DNA of 10,825 nt from Ruminococcus flavefaciens (GCA_004556875.1 SFFP01000046.1:1-10825), one strand, 5' to 3'. Numbered from the stretch's first letter, positions 1-6,657 are shown. A program made the numbers and translations. The notes: generated from the sequence alone by a model not told the origin.

Positions 1-13
1 AACAGGCGGTTAT

Positions 14-553
14 ATGACGGCTGCTGAGCTTGTTGAAATGTGTGACGGAAAATTCGATACATCTGAAATACATCTTGATGAATATTTGCCGAGTGACCTT
101 GAATGGTATCATATCAGATCAATAGAGGACCCAAGAATAGAAATAGGTATACTATTGTCAAAACGCAAAGATGATAATGATGAAAGGGTAAAAATTCCCG
201 ATACAATTGTTTTAAAGGTTTCAATGCAATTCTTTGACGGCAAACAGTATTGTCTCACCGATGGTATAGGCGCAAGTACTGCTGCTTATCTTGAGGACGT
301 GATCTTCTTCCCTACGAATTTGGGATTAATGGACTATGATGACATAAAAGCTTTCGTTGCCGAGCAGGGATTAGAAAAAGCATTATCTAGTTGGTCAGTA
401 GAACCGGGTGAGTACTGTGAAGAGAATGATAGCATAACTATTGAATTTGAAGGCGAAGAGAATTTAAATGGCGAAAAACCTCAAATATCATATACATTTA
501 AATTTGACCCTAAAACCTTAAAAGGAACTGATTTACGGTTTTTCCATTTATAA
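14..553 (+). CDS. Hypothetical protein, A+T-rich, possibly the 3' part of a longer gene
   Basis: I do not recognise this 179-residue protein. It is acidic, with many Asp and Glu residues, and shows no signal peptide, membrane segment or catalytic motif that I can name. The ATG has a weak purine-rich stretch (AGGCGG at 4-9) only four bases upstream. The frame is open to the left edge of the window, so the true start may lie outside and this may be the C-terminal part of a larger protein. Codon use is visibly richer in A and T than in the housekeeping genes to the right, which could mean a recently acquired or weakly expressed accessory gene. It ends just before a clear terminator and converges on gap. 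It could be a small immunity-type or accessory protein, but nothing in the sequence establishes that. Confidence 0.6.
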   Translation: MTAAELVEMCDGKFDTSEIHLDEYLPSDLEWYHIRSIEDPRIEIGILLSKRKDDNDERVKIPDTIVLKVSMQFFDGKQYCLTDGIGASTAAYLEDVIFFPTNLGLMDYDDIKAFVAEQGLEKALSSWSVEPGEYCEENDSITIEFEGEENLNGEKPQISYTFKFDPKTLKGTDLRFFHL

Positions 554-562
554 TGTGTAATT

Positions 563-589
563 AAAAGGCGCTCAGATCGAGTGCCTTTT
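563..589 (+). terminator. Rho-independent terminator of the first gene
   Basis: Bases 563-573 (AAAAGGCGCTC) pair with 579-589 (GAGTGCCTTTT) around a 5-nt loop, giving an 11-bp stem with one G-T wobble. The T-rich 3' arm continues as TTTTCTTTG. It lies 9 nt after the stop of the upstream hypothetical gene, so it should end that transcript. Confidence 0.85.
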
Positions 590-605
590 CTTTGTATACT
601 GACAT

Positions 606-635
606 ACAAAAAGGGCGTTCGCAATGAACGCCCTT
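606..635 (-). terminator. Rho-independent terminator of gap
   Basis: A perfect 10-bp stem (611-620 with 626-635, AAGGGCGTTC arm) surrounds a 5-nt loop. Read on the minus strand it is followed by a run of T (the A run at 608-612 on the plus strand), the layout expected for a terminator of the leftward gap gene. It sits about 24 nt beyond the gap stop codon, back to back with the terminator of the converging gene. Confidence 0.88.
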
Positions 636-658
636 GAATGTTGCATATATATCAGCTA

Positions 659-1696
659 TTAGCCGAGCTCTGCAAAGTACTTGATTGTTCTTACCATCTG
701 TGATGTGTAAGAATTCTCGTTGTCATACCATGAAACAACCTGTACCTCGTAGAGGCCGTCACCGATCTCAGCTACCATTGTCTGTGTAGCATCGAAGAGT
801 GAGCCGTATCTCATACCGATAACGTCAGAAGAAACGATCTGATCCTCGTTGTAACCGAATGACTCAGAAGCAGCAGCCTTCATAGCAGCGTTGATGCCTT
901 CCTTAGTTACGTTGCTGCCCTTAACAACAGCTGTGAGGATTGTTGTAGAACCTGTTGGAACAGGAACTCTCTGTGCAGAGCCGATGAGCTTGCCGTTGAG
1001 CTCTGGGATTACAAGACCGATTGCCTTAGCAGCACCTGTGCTGTTAGGAACGATGTTTGCAGCACCGGCTCTTGCTCTTCTGTAGTCGCCCTTTCTGTGA
1101 GGACCGTCAAGGATCATCTGATCGCCTGTGTAAGCGTGGATTGTGCTCATGATACCGCTCTGGATAGGAGCATAATCGTTGAGAGCCTTAGCCATAGGAG
1201 CGAGGCAGTTTGTTGTGCATGAAGCAGCAGAGATGATCTTGTCATCCTTTGTAAGAGTCTTCTCGTTAACGCTGTAAACGATTGTAGGAAGATCGTTGCC
1301 TGCAGGAGCAGAGATAACAACCTTCTTAGCACCAGCGTCGATATGAGCCTGTGACTTGTCCTTTGAGCAGTAGAAACCTGTGCACTCGAGAACTACGTCA
1401 ACACCGATCTCACCCCAAGGAAGCTCTGCAGCGTTAGCCTTAGCGTAGATTGTAAGTGTCTTGCCGTCTACAGTGATTGTGCCCTTCTCGTCATCAGCAG
1501 AAACAGTGTGAAGATTTTCACCGATCTTTCCGCAGTAACCGCCCTGAGCTGTATCATACTTGAGAAGCTGAGCGAGCATTGATGGCTTTGTAAGGTCGTT
1601 GATTGCAACTACCTCGTAACCTGGAGCATCAAACATCTGTCTGAATGCAAGACGACCGATACGGCCGAAACCGTTAATAGCAACTTTAACTGACAT
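659..1696 (-). CDS. gap: Glyceraldehyde-3-phosphate dehydrogenase (type I, glycolytic)
   Basis: This cytosolic glycolytic enzyme oxidises glyceraldehyde-3-phosphate to 1,3-bisphosphoglycerate using NAD+ and phosphate. The 345-residue length fits the family, which is usually about 335. The N-terminal Rossmann motif NGFGRIGR is at residues 8-15. Asp34 in VVAIND suggests preference for NAD over NADP. The catalytic Cys160 lies in SAASCTTNC and the partner His187 in STIHAYTGDQ. The C-terminal half carries the conserved NIVPNSTGAAKA and AQRVPVPTGS segments. Codon use is strongly biased to a few codons, as expected for a highly expressed gene. The ATG is preceded on the minus strand by a perfect AGGAGG (1710-1705) at 8-nt spacing. 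The gene has its own promoter and terminator and is monocistronic, unlike the gap-pgk-tpi operon of many Firmicutes. Confidence 0.97.
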   Translation of the reverse strand: MSVKVAINGFGRIGRLAFRQMFDAPGYEVVAINDLTKPSMLAQLLKYDTAQGGYCGKIGENLHTVSADDEKGTITVDGKTLTIYAKANAAELPWGEIGVDVVLECTGFYCSKDKSQAHIDAGAKKVVISAPAGNDLPTIVYSVNEKTLTKDDKIISAASCTTNCLAPMAKALNDYAPIQSGIMSTIHAYTGDQMILDGPHRKGDYRRARAGAANIVPNSTGAAKAIGLVIPELNGKLIGSAQRVPVPTGSTTILTAVVKGSNVTKEGINAAMKAAASESFGYNEDQIVSSDVIGMRYGSLFDATQTMVAEIGDGLYEVQVVSWYDNENSYTSQMVRTIKYFAELG

Positions 1697-1728
1697 GGGA
1701 TATACCTCCTAAAAATTTGTATATATCA

Positions 1729-1757
1729 ATTATACCGCAACTCGAAAAATTTTTCAA
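1729..1757 (-). promoter_or_regulatory. Sigma-A-type promoter of gap
   Basis: On the minus strand there is a -35 TTGAAA (1757-1752), a 17-bp spacer and a perfect -10 TATAAT (1734-1729). The predicted start of transcription is near 1722, giving a leader of about 25 nt that contains the AGGAGG ribosome binding site. A perfect 12-bp palindrome (1744-1755, GAAAAATTTTTC) overlaps the -35 hexamer. Confidence 0.85.
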
Positions 1758-1880
1758 GAGGTTCGATAAAAAAATAACAGTTTTTTTTGGAAAAGCACAT
1801 ATTGTACAAATGTCAAGGCTGACCTGCGGAAATTTTTGTTGTAAATTTTTGCTTTATAAATTTGCTCAAGACTATTCCAT

Positions 1881-1908
1881 TTTACAATAAAATGTAGTAC
1901 AATATAAG
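1881..1908 (+). promoter_or_regulatory. Probable promoter of the kinase-like gene
   Basis: TTTACA (1881-1886), a 16-bp spacer and TATAAG (1903-1908) match sigma-A boxes at five of six positions each. An overlapping alternative uses TACAAT (1898-1903) as the -10, with a poor -35 at 1875-1880. Either would place the start of transcription about 30-40 nt before the ATG at 1948. Confidence 0.55.
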
Positions 1909-1947
1909 TATATTACATCTGCTTTTTGCAGAAAGAACGGAGAAAAT

Positions 1948-2700
1948 ATGGAAAAGAACGATAAGAAAGACAACGTATTCAAAAGCAAGTTCGCTGAGGA
2001 CTATATCATCTTCAACGATATGCTGACAAGGTACTCGGTAACAGGCATAGCGGCTTCGTGCGAGATGCTGGGCGAGTTTGTTGCCAAAAAAGGTACCAGA
2101 AATGAGAAAAGGCTTATTTCAAATATAATGTCCATGTGCTGTGAGCTTATGAAAAATTCCGAGCTCAGCAGGGTTCTGATATCTCCGGGGGATGACGGCA
2201 TCTGGTTAAATTCGATGCCGGCAAATGCGTTTTTCAGAGATTTTGCCGCAAACTGCGAAAAGGCAAGTGCAGGAAAGTGTACAGTTACAGTTAAAGAGTG
2301 TTCGGAGAGGCTTATACGTACAGATCTGAACCTGCTGAGATATCTGCTTCTTGGCTTTATCAGAAAATATGCACTTGCAAACGGTGCGGAAAAAAGCGAA
2401 TTTGAAGCCTCTTGCGAGGTAACTGGTGAAAATGTCATAATACATCTCACTGCCGCAGGGACATTTGTGGACTCGGAAAATATCCTTCGTCCCGACATTT
2501 TTGACAAGTATTCCGACGATGTTGCCGAGGGTATAGCCGCACGTTTAGGCGCAGAGGCAAAGCTTGAAGAAAACGGTATCCATGCCGTAATACCGCTTGC
2601 TGAAGGCAAGGCAGGTGCTGTGATAGAATCGCCTGCCGCCGGGGTTGAGGATAGAATGTTCACACCGTTTGATCTTATGCTGAGCGATCTGCCGCGCTGA
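1948..2700 (+). CDS. Degenerate histidine-kinase-like protein (dimerisation helices plus HATPase-like fold)
   Basis: The 250 residues are laid out like the core of a sensor kinase without a sensor. The N-terminal part (about 15-75) is predicted helical. Residues 121-145 (RTDLNLLRYLLLGFIRKYAL) occupy the place of the N-box helix, 161-168 form a strand, and 193-217 (EGIAARLGAEAK to IHAVIPL) resemble the GxxLxIxxxIxxxxG and final strand of HATPase_c domains. The residues needed for catalysis are missing: there is no phospho-acceptor His in the first helix, no N-box Asn, and no DxGxG lid motif. I infer a non-catalytic scaffold or phosphotransfer-like protein. No signal peptide or membrane segment is visible, so it should be cytosolic. 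The start has a GGAG site at 5-nt spacing. No response regulator gene is adjacent. The fold assignment rests on weak pattern similarity and could be wrong. Confidence 0.75.
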   Translation: MEKNDKKDNVFKSKFAEDYIIFNDMLTRYSVTGIAASCEMLGEFVAKKGTRNEKRLISNIMSMCCELMKNSELSRVLISPGDDGIWLNSMPANAFFRDFAANCEKASAGKCTVTVKECSERLIRTDLNLLRYLLLGFIRKYALANGAEKSEFEASCEVTGENVIIHLTAAGTFVDSENILRPDIFDKYSDDVAEGIAARLGAEAKLEENGIHAVIPLAEGKAGAVIESPAAGVEDRMFTPFDLMLSDLPR

Positions 2701-2765
2701 AGGTGAAAAGTATGTGACAAGATGATAAAACTTAGCAATTTAAACAGAATAAGGCGAAAATTTTG

Positions 2766-2794
2766 TTGACATTATTCAAAAAAAGTTGTATAAT
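2766..2794 (+). promoter_or_regulatory. Consensus promoter of the CYTH-phoH-ybeY-era-recO operon
   Basis: TTGACA (2766-2771), exactly 17 bp, then TATAAT (2789-2794): both hexamers are perfect sigma-A consensus. Transcription should start near 2800-2802, at or just inside the inverted repeat at 2800-2818, leaving a leader of about 55 nt before the ATG at 2856. No other promoter of this quality is seen before the recO end, so it probably drives the whole run. Confidence 0.9.
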
Positions 2795-2799
2795 ATACG

Positions 2800-2818
2800 T
2801 GTTGAAAGATATTCAACA
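2800..2818. repeat. Perfect 7-bp inverted repeat at the predicted transcription start
   Basis: TGTTGAA (2800-2806) and TTCAACA (2812-2818) flank AGATA. The centre is at about +8 relative to the predicted start of the 2766-2794 promoter. It could be a repressor operator at the start site or a 5'-terminal mRNA hairpin that stabilises the transcript. It is not followed by a T run, so it is not a terminator. Confidence 0.6.
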
Positions 2819-2855
2819 TTTGTAAAGCAGTATTTTTGCTTTTGGAGAGTGTTTT

Positions 2856-3356
2856 ATGAGTGTATCATTTGAGATCGAGAGAAAGTTCCTTGTTGAATTT
2901 CCTGATGTTTCAGAGCTTGATGTGAAACGCAGGATCGGCATCGTTCAGACATATCTGAAAAGCGGAGAGAACGGTTCTCAGCGCAGAGTAAGGTCTGTTG
3001 ACGAAAACGGCAGTGTAAAGTATACTTACACCGAAAAGATCTTTCTCACTCATGTCACAAGAGAAGAGAATGAATATGAGATAAGTGCGGAAGAATACCG
3101 CAGTCTGCTCAGTCAGAACCGCAGAGACTGTCCGCCTGTAGAAAAAGTCCGCTATTGCTTCGATTATCACGACCAGCTCTTTGAGCTTGATACTTATCCC
3201 TTTTCGGATAAGCTGGCTATTATGGAGCTTGAGCTCGGTTCGCCCGAGCAGAAGATAGATTTTCCCGACAACGTCAAGGTGCTCAGGGAGGTCTCGGACG
3301 ATCTGCGCTATTCCAATTCGGCTCTTGCAAGGGCAGGAGCATTCCCCGAACAATAG
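2856..3356 (+). CDS. CYTH-domain (triphosphate tunnel metalloenzyme-like) protein
   Basis: This 166-residue protein opens with the family signature ExExK (Glu6, Glu8, Lys10 in FEIERKFLV), which binds metal and triphosphate inside an eight-stranded tunnel. Later alternating charged strands fit the fold: RRVRSVDENG, YTYTEK, EENEYEIS, VEKVRYCF, FELDTYPF and AIMELELG. The family includes adenylate cyclase class IV, thiamine triphosphatase and inorganic triphosphatase. Bacterial members of this size most often hydrolyse inorganic tripolyphosphate or nucleoside triphosphates, but the substrate cannot be read from the sequence. It is the first gene after a perfect promoter and lies 17 nt before phoH. 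A CYTH gene leading this operon is not part of the classical Bacillus arrangement. The protein is soluble, with no signal peptide. Confidence 0.88.
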   Translation: MSVSFEIERKFLVEFPDVSELDVKRRIGIVQTYLKSGENGSQRRVRSVDENGSVKYTYTEKIFLTHVTREENEYEISAEEYRSLLSQNRRDCPPVEKVRYCFDYHDQLFELDTYPFSDKLAIMELELGSPEQKIDFPDNVKVLREVSDDLRYSNSALARAGAFPEQ

Positions 3357-3373
3357 ATTGGAGAAATTATTTG

Positions 3374-4345
3374 ATGTCAGAAAAATTTGTGCCCGCCGAC
3401 AGTCCGGAACAGCTTTCCGCTCTTTTTGGTCAGCTGGACGGAAACGTGGAAAGGATACAGAAAAACTTCAATGTCACCGTCGTTAGCAGGGACGGAGGCA
3501 TTAAAATAATCGGAGATGACGAGAATATCAGCGGTGCTGAAAAGGCTCTCAGAGCGCTTATGAGCATGGCTGACAAGGGCAATGCCGTAAATGAGCAGAC
3601 TGTCCGCTATGTCTCGTCTATGGTCGCTGACGGCGCTGAGCAGGAGCTTCAGGAGCTGGGCGGCGATGGTATATGTGTTACCGCTTCGGGTAAGATACTC
3701 CGTCCGCGTACTGTCGGTCAGAAACGCTATACAGATGCAATAAAGGATAATACTATCGTTCTCGGAATAGGTCCTGCCGGTACGGGCAAGACCTACCTTG
3801 CAGTAGCTATGGCTGTAAAGGCATTCCGCGAGCATAAGATAAAAAAGATAATCCTGACCCGTCCTGCCGTAGAAGCAGGCGAAAAACTGGGATTTCTTCC
3901 CGGTGACCTTCAGGATAAGGTCGATCCGTATCTGCGTCCGCTGTATGACGCACTTTTTGATATGTTCGGTGCTGAGAGCTTTGCAAGATACATGGAAAAG
4001 GGAATAATCGAAGTCGCTCCGCTGGCTTATATGCGCGGACGTACTCTCGATGAGGCATTCATCATTCTCGATGAAGCACAGAATACTACTTCGGAACAGA
4101 TAAAAATGTTCCTCACCCGTCTCGGAAATGAGAGCAGAATGGTAATTACAGGCGATATTACGCAGATTGACCTGCCTGATACAAGAAAATCGGGTCTCGT
4201 TGAGGCTATAAAAGTGCTGAAAGGCATTGATGATATCGAAATACACCGTTTCACGGAAAAGGACGTTGTGAGACACAGACTTGTTCAGGACATTATTAAG
4301 GCTTATGAAAAATACAACGAAGGGAGAAAAAATATTCATGGCTAA
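3374..4345 (+). CDS. phoH: PhoH-like ATPase (PhoH/PhoL family)
   Basis: A cytosolic P-loop ATPase related to the N-terminal half of superfamily I helicases; its cellular role is poorly defined but it is linked by gene order to ribosome and RNA maturation. Of 323 residues, about 1-85 form a KH-like RNA-binding segment (RIQKNFNVTVVSRDGGIKIIGD). Residues 110-315 form the PhoH domain, with Walker A GPAGTGKT at 133-140, the following TRPAVEAGEKLGFLPGD segment, Walker B IILDEAQN at 230-237, and sensor-like VITGDITQIDLP. The length matches the family. I chose the ATG at 3374, which has GGAG (3360-3363) 10 nt upstream; a TTG one codon earlier is possible. The end overlaps ybeY by 8 nt, indicating translational coupling. 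Confidence 0.95.
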   Translation: MSEKFVPADSPEQLSALFGQLDGNVERIQKNFNVTVVSRDGGIKIIGDDENISGAEKALRALMSMADKGNAVNEQTVRYVSSMVADGAEQELQELGGDGICVTASGKILRPRTVGQKRYTDAIKDNTIVLGIGPAGTGKTYLAVAMAVKAFREHKIKKIILTRPAVEAGEKLGFLPGDLQDKVDPYLRPLYDALFDMFGAESFARYMEKGIIEVAPLAYMRGRTLDEAFIILDEAQNTTSEQIKMFLTRLGNESRMVITGDITQIDLPDTRKSGLVEAIKVLKGIDDIEIHRFTEKDVVRHRLVQDIIKAYEKYNEGRKNIHG

Positions 4346-4850
4346 GTTAAAGGTATATGTTAAGAATAATCAGACAGAGGTGAAAGTTCCCGTTGGTATA
4401 AGACTGCTCATCAGAAGATGCTGTCAGGCAGTCCTTACTACTGAAAATTTCGGCAAGGACGCTGAGGTAAGCGTTTCTTTCGTAAGCAATAATGAGATAA
4501 AAAATCTCAATAAGATATACAGAAATAAAGACAGCGTCACAGACGTTCTTTCCTTCCCGCTCACAGGCGAGGACGGCACTGTTGAGGTAAATCCCGAGAC
4601 AGGCGCAGTACAGCTGGGCGACGTTGTCATCTCTCTTGAAACTGCCGTAAAGCAGGCTCAGAATTACGGTCATTCACTGGAGCGTGAGGTAGGCTTCCTT
4701 ACAGTACATTCAATGCTCCACCTTCTCGGCTATGACCACGAGACAAGCCAGCTCGACCAGCGCATCATGCGTGAAAAGGAAGAGTCTGTACTGGAAAAGC
4801 TTGGCATCTCAAGAGATGTTACTTTCGTTGTGAACGGAGAAAATAACTGA
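4338..4850 (+). CDS. ybeY: Endoribonuclease YbeY (16S rRNA 3'-end maturation)
   Basis: YbeY is a single-strand-specific, zinc-dependent RNase needed for 16S rRNA 3'-end processing and ribosome quality control in many bacteria. The zinc site is complete: His124, His128 and His134 in HSMLHLLGYDHE. The upstream conserved block NKIYRNKDSVTDVLSFPL and GDVVIS are also typical. The protein is 170 residues, the usual size. I start it at ATG 4338, inside the end of phoH, because AGGGAG (4321-4326) lies just upstream and the protein then begins MAKLKVYVKN; an earlier in-frame TTG would add 19 residues that do not look like the family. Its TGA overlaps the era ATG, so production of YbeY and Era, which act on the same part of 16S rRNA, is coupled. 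Confidence 0.96.
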   Translation: MAKLKVYVKNNQTEVKVPVGIRLLIRRCCQAVLTTENFGKDAEVSVSFVSNNEIKNLNKIYRNKDSVTDVLSFPLTGEDGTVEVNPETGAVQLGDVVISLETAVKQAQNYGHSLEREVGFLTVHSMLHLLGYDHETSQLDQRIMREKEESVLEKLGISRDVTFVVNGENN

Positions 4851-5743
4851 TGGCAAGGACCGCTTTCGTCACTATCGCAGGACGCACAAATGCAGGAAAA
4901 TCCTCTCTCCTCAACGCTATCGTGGGAGAGAAGATAGCTTCCGTCAGCAATAAGCCGCAGACCACACGTACACGTATCACAGGTATCCGCAATATCGGCG
5001 ATGTACAGCTGGTATTCTTCGATACTCCCGGTCTGCACAAGCCTGTTAACAAGCTCAGCGAGCATATGCTCAATACTGTAAAGGAGTCGGTTAGCGATAT
5101 TGATGCAGTAGTCTTCGTTATGGACTGCACCAAGAAGATAAACCAGCAGGAGCTTGATCTGCTCAGATCCATGAATGCTTCAAAAATGCCGATAATCCTT
5201 GTGCTCAACAAGATAGACCTGCTGAAGAACAAGGACGAGCTTGCTCCCGTTATCGCTGACCTTACTTCAAAGATACAGTTTCAGGCTGTCGTTCCTGTAA
5301 GTGTGACCGAAAACAGCGGCGTTGATATCGTCATAGATGAGATAATCGCATTATCTGAAGAGTCAGTGCACTTCTTCCCCGATGATATGATAACCGATCA
5401 GCCTGAAAAGGTTCTGGCGGCAGAGATGATACGTGAAAAATTACTTATGCTCCTCAGTGATGAAGTGCCCCACGGCATTGCAGTCGGAGTAGAGCAGATG
5501 ACAGAGCGTGAGGACAAGGATATCCTCGATATATCGGCTGTTATCTATTGTGAGAAGGAGTCGCATAAGGGTATTGTCATCGGCAAGGGCGGTGCTATGC
5601 TGAAAAAGGCTTCTACCGCCGCAAGAATTGAGCTTGAGGACTTTTTCCAGATAAAGGTGAACCTCAAATGCTGGGTAAAGGTCAAAGAGGACTGGCGAAA
5701 CAGAGAAAACCTCATCAGAAGCTTCGGACTTTCCGAGAAATAA
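4850..5743 (+). CDS. era: GTPase Era (30S subunit assembly)
   Basis: Era binds the 3' end of 16S rRNA in a GTP-dependent way during small-subunit maturation and acts in the cytosol or at the membrane face. The 297 residues match the family. The GTPase domain has G1 GRTNAGKS at 11-18, Thr38/Thr39 as switch I, G3 DTPG at 58-61 (FDTPGLHKP), G4 NKID at 120-123 and G5 around Ser151. The C-terminal KH domain has the GxxG loop GKGG at 245-248, with the typical ending LKCWVKVKEDWRN. All key residues are present. The ATG shares its A with the stop codon of ybeY. After it come 79 nt with no clear terminator and then the YqzL-like ORF, so the operon probably continues. Confidence 0.98.
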   Translation: MARTAFVTIAGRTNAGKSSLLNAIVGEKIASVSNKPQTTRTRITGIRNIGDVQLVFFDTPGLHKPVNKLSEHMLNTVKESVSDIDAVVFVMDCTKKINQQELDLLRSMNASKMPIILVLNKIDLLKNKDELAPVIADLTSKIQFQAVVPVSVTENSGVDIVIDEIIALSEESVHFFPDDMITDQPEKVLAAEMIREKLLMLLSDEVPHGIAVGVEQMTEREDKDILDISAVIYCEKESHKGIVIGKGGAMLKKASTAARIELEDFFQIKVNLKCWVKVKEDWRNRENLIRSFGLSEK

Positions 5744-5822
5744 TTACCGCTGATAATCTGCCGCTTTACCGCAAAGGATATTATCGGGCAATGCGCCTGT
5801 ATAACTTATCACGGAGGCAAAT

Positions 5823-5924
5823 ATGTCGGAGGATATACTTTGGAATAATTTCGCCGAAAGCGGCTGGATAGTTGACTATCTGCTGTATTCGGCATATAAG
5901 GAAGATAACCATGACAACTGTTGA
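5823..5924 (+). CDS. yqzL: YqzL-like microprotein (33 aa) between era and recO
   Basis: A short ORF of 33 codons begins at ATG 5823 after a strong GGAGG (5813-5817) at 5-nt spacing and ends at TGA 5922-5924, overlapping the recO start by 14 nt. The product begins MSEDILWNNF and continues AESGWIVDYLLYSAYKE. The spacing of Trp, Phe, Ser-Gly and YLLY resembles YqzL of Bacillus (a W..F..TG....YLL.K pattern), a small protein of unknown function encoded at this same place, between era and recO. That positional match is the main support; my memory of the motif cannot be checked here. The overlap suggests recO is translationally coupled to it. The odds of a 5-nt-spaced GGAGG before a spurious ORF here are low, so I consider it real. 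Confidence 0.8.
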   Translation: MSEDILWNNFAESGWIVDYLLYSAYKEDNHDNC

Positions 5925-6654
5925 AGGCATCGTCCTTAAAGAGCGTTCTGTCGGCGAACAGGACAAATTCATCGATATACTGACAGGAGAAAGCGGAGTC
6001 CTTGAAGTTTCCGTAAAAGGCGCAAAGAAAATAAACGGAAAATCGGGCAGCTCCACTCAGCTTCTGGCTTATTCTCGGTTCTGCATAGACAAGCGGGGGA
6101 GTTATCTTTACCTCAACAGTGCAGAGCCGATACATATTTTTTACGGTCTTCGCAATTCGCTCACGAAAATATCTCTTGCAAGCTATTTTGCCGAGATAAT
6201 GCGGTTCTGCATAAAGCCTGAGGCTCAGAACGGCGATATCATGCGGCTTATGCTCAATACTCTGCACTATCTCGAAAACGGCAAACGCAGCGAAAAAATG
6301 CTGAAGTCTGTCTTTGAACTGAGACTTATGTCCGAGATAGGCTATATGCCCGATATCGTGGCGTGCAGAGGCTGCGGAGCCTATGAGCCTGCGGAGCTTT
6401 ATTTCTGCATAGACAGCGGCGGTTTTTACTGCGCCGACTGCTTTGAAAACGACTCTAAAGAGAATTATATGAAGATAAAGCTGCCTGTACTCAGTGCGGT
6501 GCGGCATATAGTGCTTGCTGATTTCAGCAGGCTTTTCAATTTCCGCGTTTCCGACGAGACTCAGGACAGACTTTCTGCCCTTGCTGAGTCATACGCTCTC
6601 ACTCACCTTGAAAGGAGCTTCGGTACGCTGGATTTTTACAAGACTATCGAATAA
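5911..6654 (+). CDS. recO: DNA repair protein RecO
   Basis: RecO anneals SSB-coated single strands and, with RecR and RecF, loads RecA at gaps in the RecFOR pathway. The 247-residue protein has an N-terminal OB-fold opening with the characteristic TVEGIVLKERSVGEQDKFI. A helical middle region follows (about 80-145), then a four-Cys zinc finger: Cys152 and Cys155 in CRGC, Cys174 and Cys177 in CADC. The start at 5911 is favoured because AAGGAAG (5898-5904) precedes it at 6 nt and the protein then begins like other RecO proteins; an upstream TTG at 5872 would add 13 residues unlike the family. It overlaps the YqzL-like ORF in another frame. It is the last gene before an A+T-rich hairpin at 6658-6680. 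Confidence 0.95.
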   Translation: MTTVEGIVLKERSVGEQDKFIDILTGESGVLEVSVKGAKKINGKSGSSTQLLAYSRFCIDKRGSYLYLNSAEPIHIFYGLRNSLTKISLASYFAEIMRFCIKPEAQNGDIMRLMLNTLHYLENGKRSEKMLKSVFELRLMSEIGYMPDIVACRGCGAYEPAELYFCIDSGGFYCADCFENDSKENYMKIKLPVLSAVRHIVLADFSRLFNFRVSDETQDRLSALAESYALTHLERSFGTLDFYKTIE

Positions 6655-6657
6655 ATC

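Larger units (their letters stand above)
1697..1947. other. Divergent intergenic region between gap and the kinase-like gene
   Basis: These 251 bases separate two divergent genes. The left end holds the gap ribosome binding site and promoter, and the right end holds the promoter and GGAG ribosome binding site (1939-1942) of the rightward gene. The middle (about 1760-1870) is very A+T-rich, with runs of A and T (for example eight T around 1783-1790), and I see no gene, RNA structure or known operator in it. Confidence 0.6.

Noticed and set aside
1697..1947. Rex-type or CIRCE-type operator in the gap upstream region
   Set aside because: I looked for TTGTTAA-N4-TTAACAA and for the TTAGCACTC-N9 repeat and found neither; only A-T-run palindromes are present.
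2001..2738. Long minus-strand open frame (245 codons) opposite the kinase-like gene
   Set aside because: It is a mirror of the plus-strand gene, has low-complexity Ser/Ile-rich content, no good ribosome binding site and no recognisable domain. The plus-strand gene has a promoter and GGAG site.
3377..4339. Minus-strand open frame of 320 codons opposite phoH
   Set aside because: It lies wholly antisense to an unmistakable PhoH ATPase and its translation resembles no family, so it is a coding-strand shadow.
5744..5822. Possible hairpin or terminator between era and the YqzL-like ORF (GATAAT paired with ATTATC)
   Set aside because: Only a 6-bp match around a long loop with no T run, and followed at once by a translated ORF; too weak to call.
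5668..5871. Plus-strand open frame of 67 codons overlapping the end of era
   Set aside because: It covers the conserved end of the Era KH domain in another frame, has no ribosome binding site, and conflicts with the better-supported YqzL-like ORF.
5809..6507. Minus-strand open frame of 232 codons opposite recO
   Set aside because: Antisense shadow of recO, with no start signal or family resemblance.
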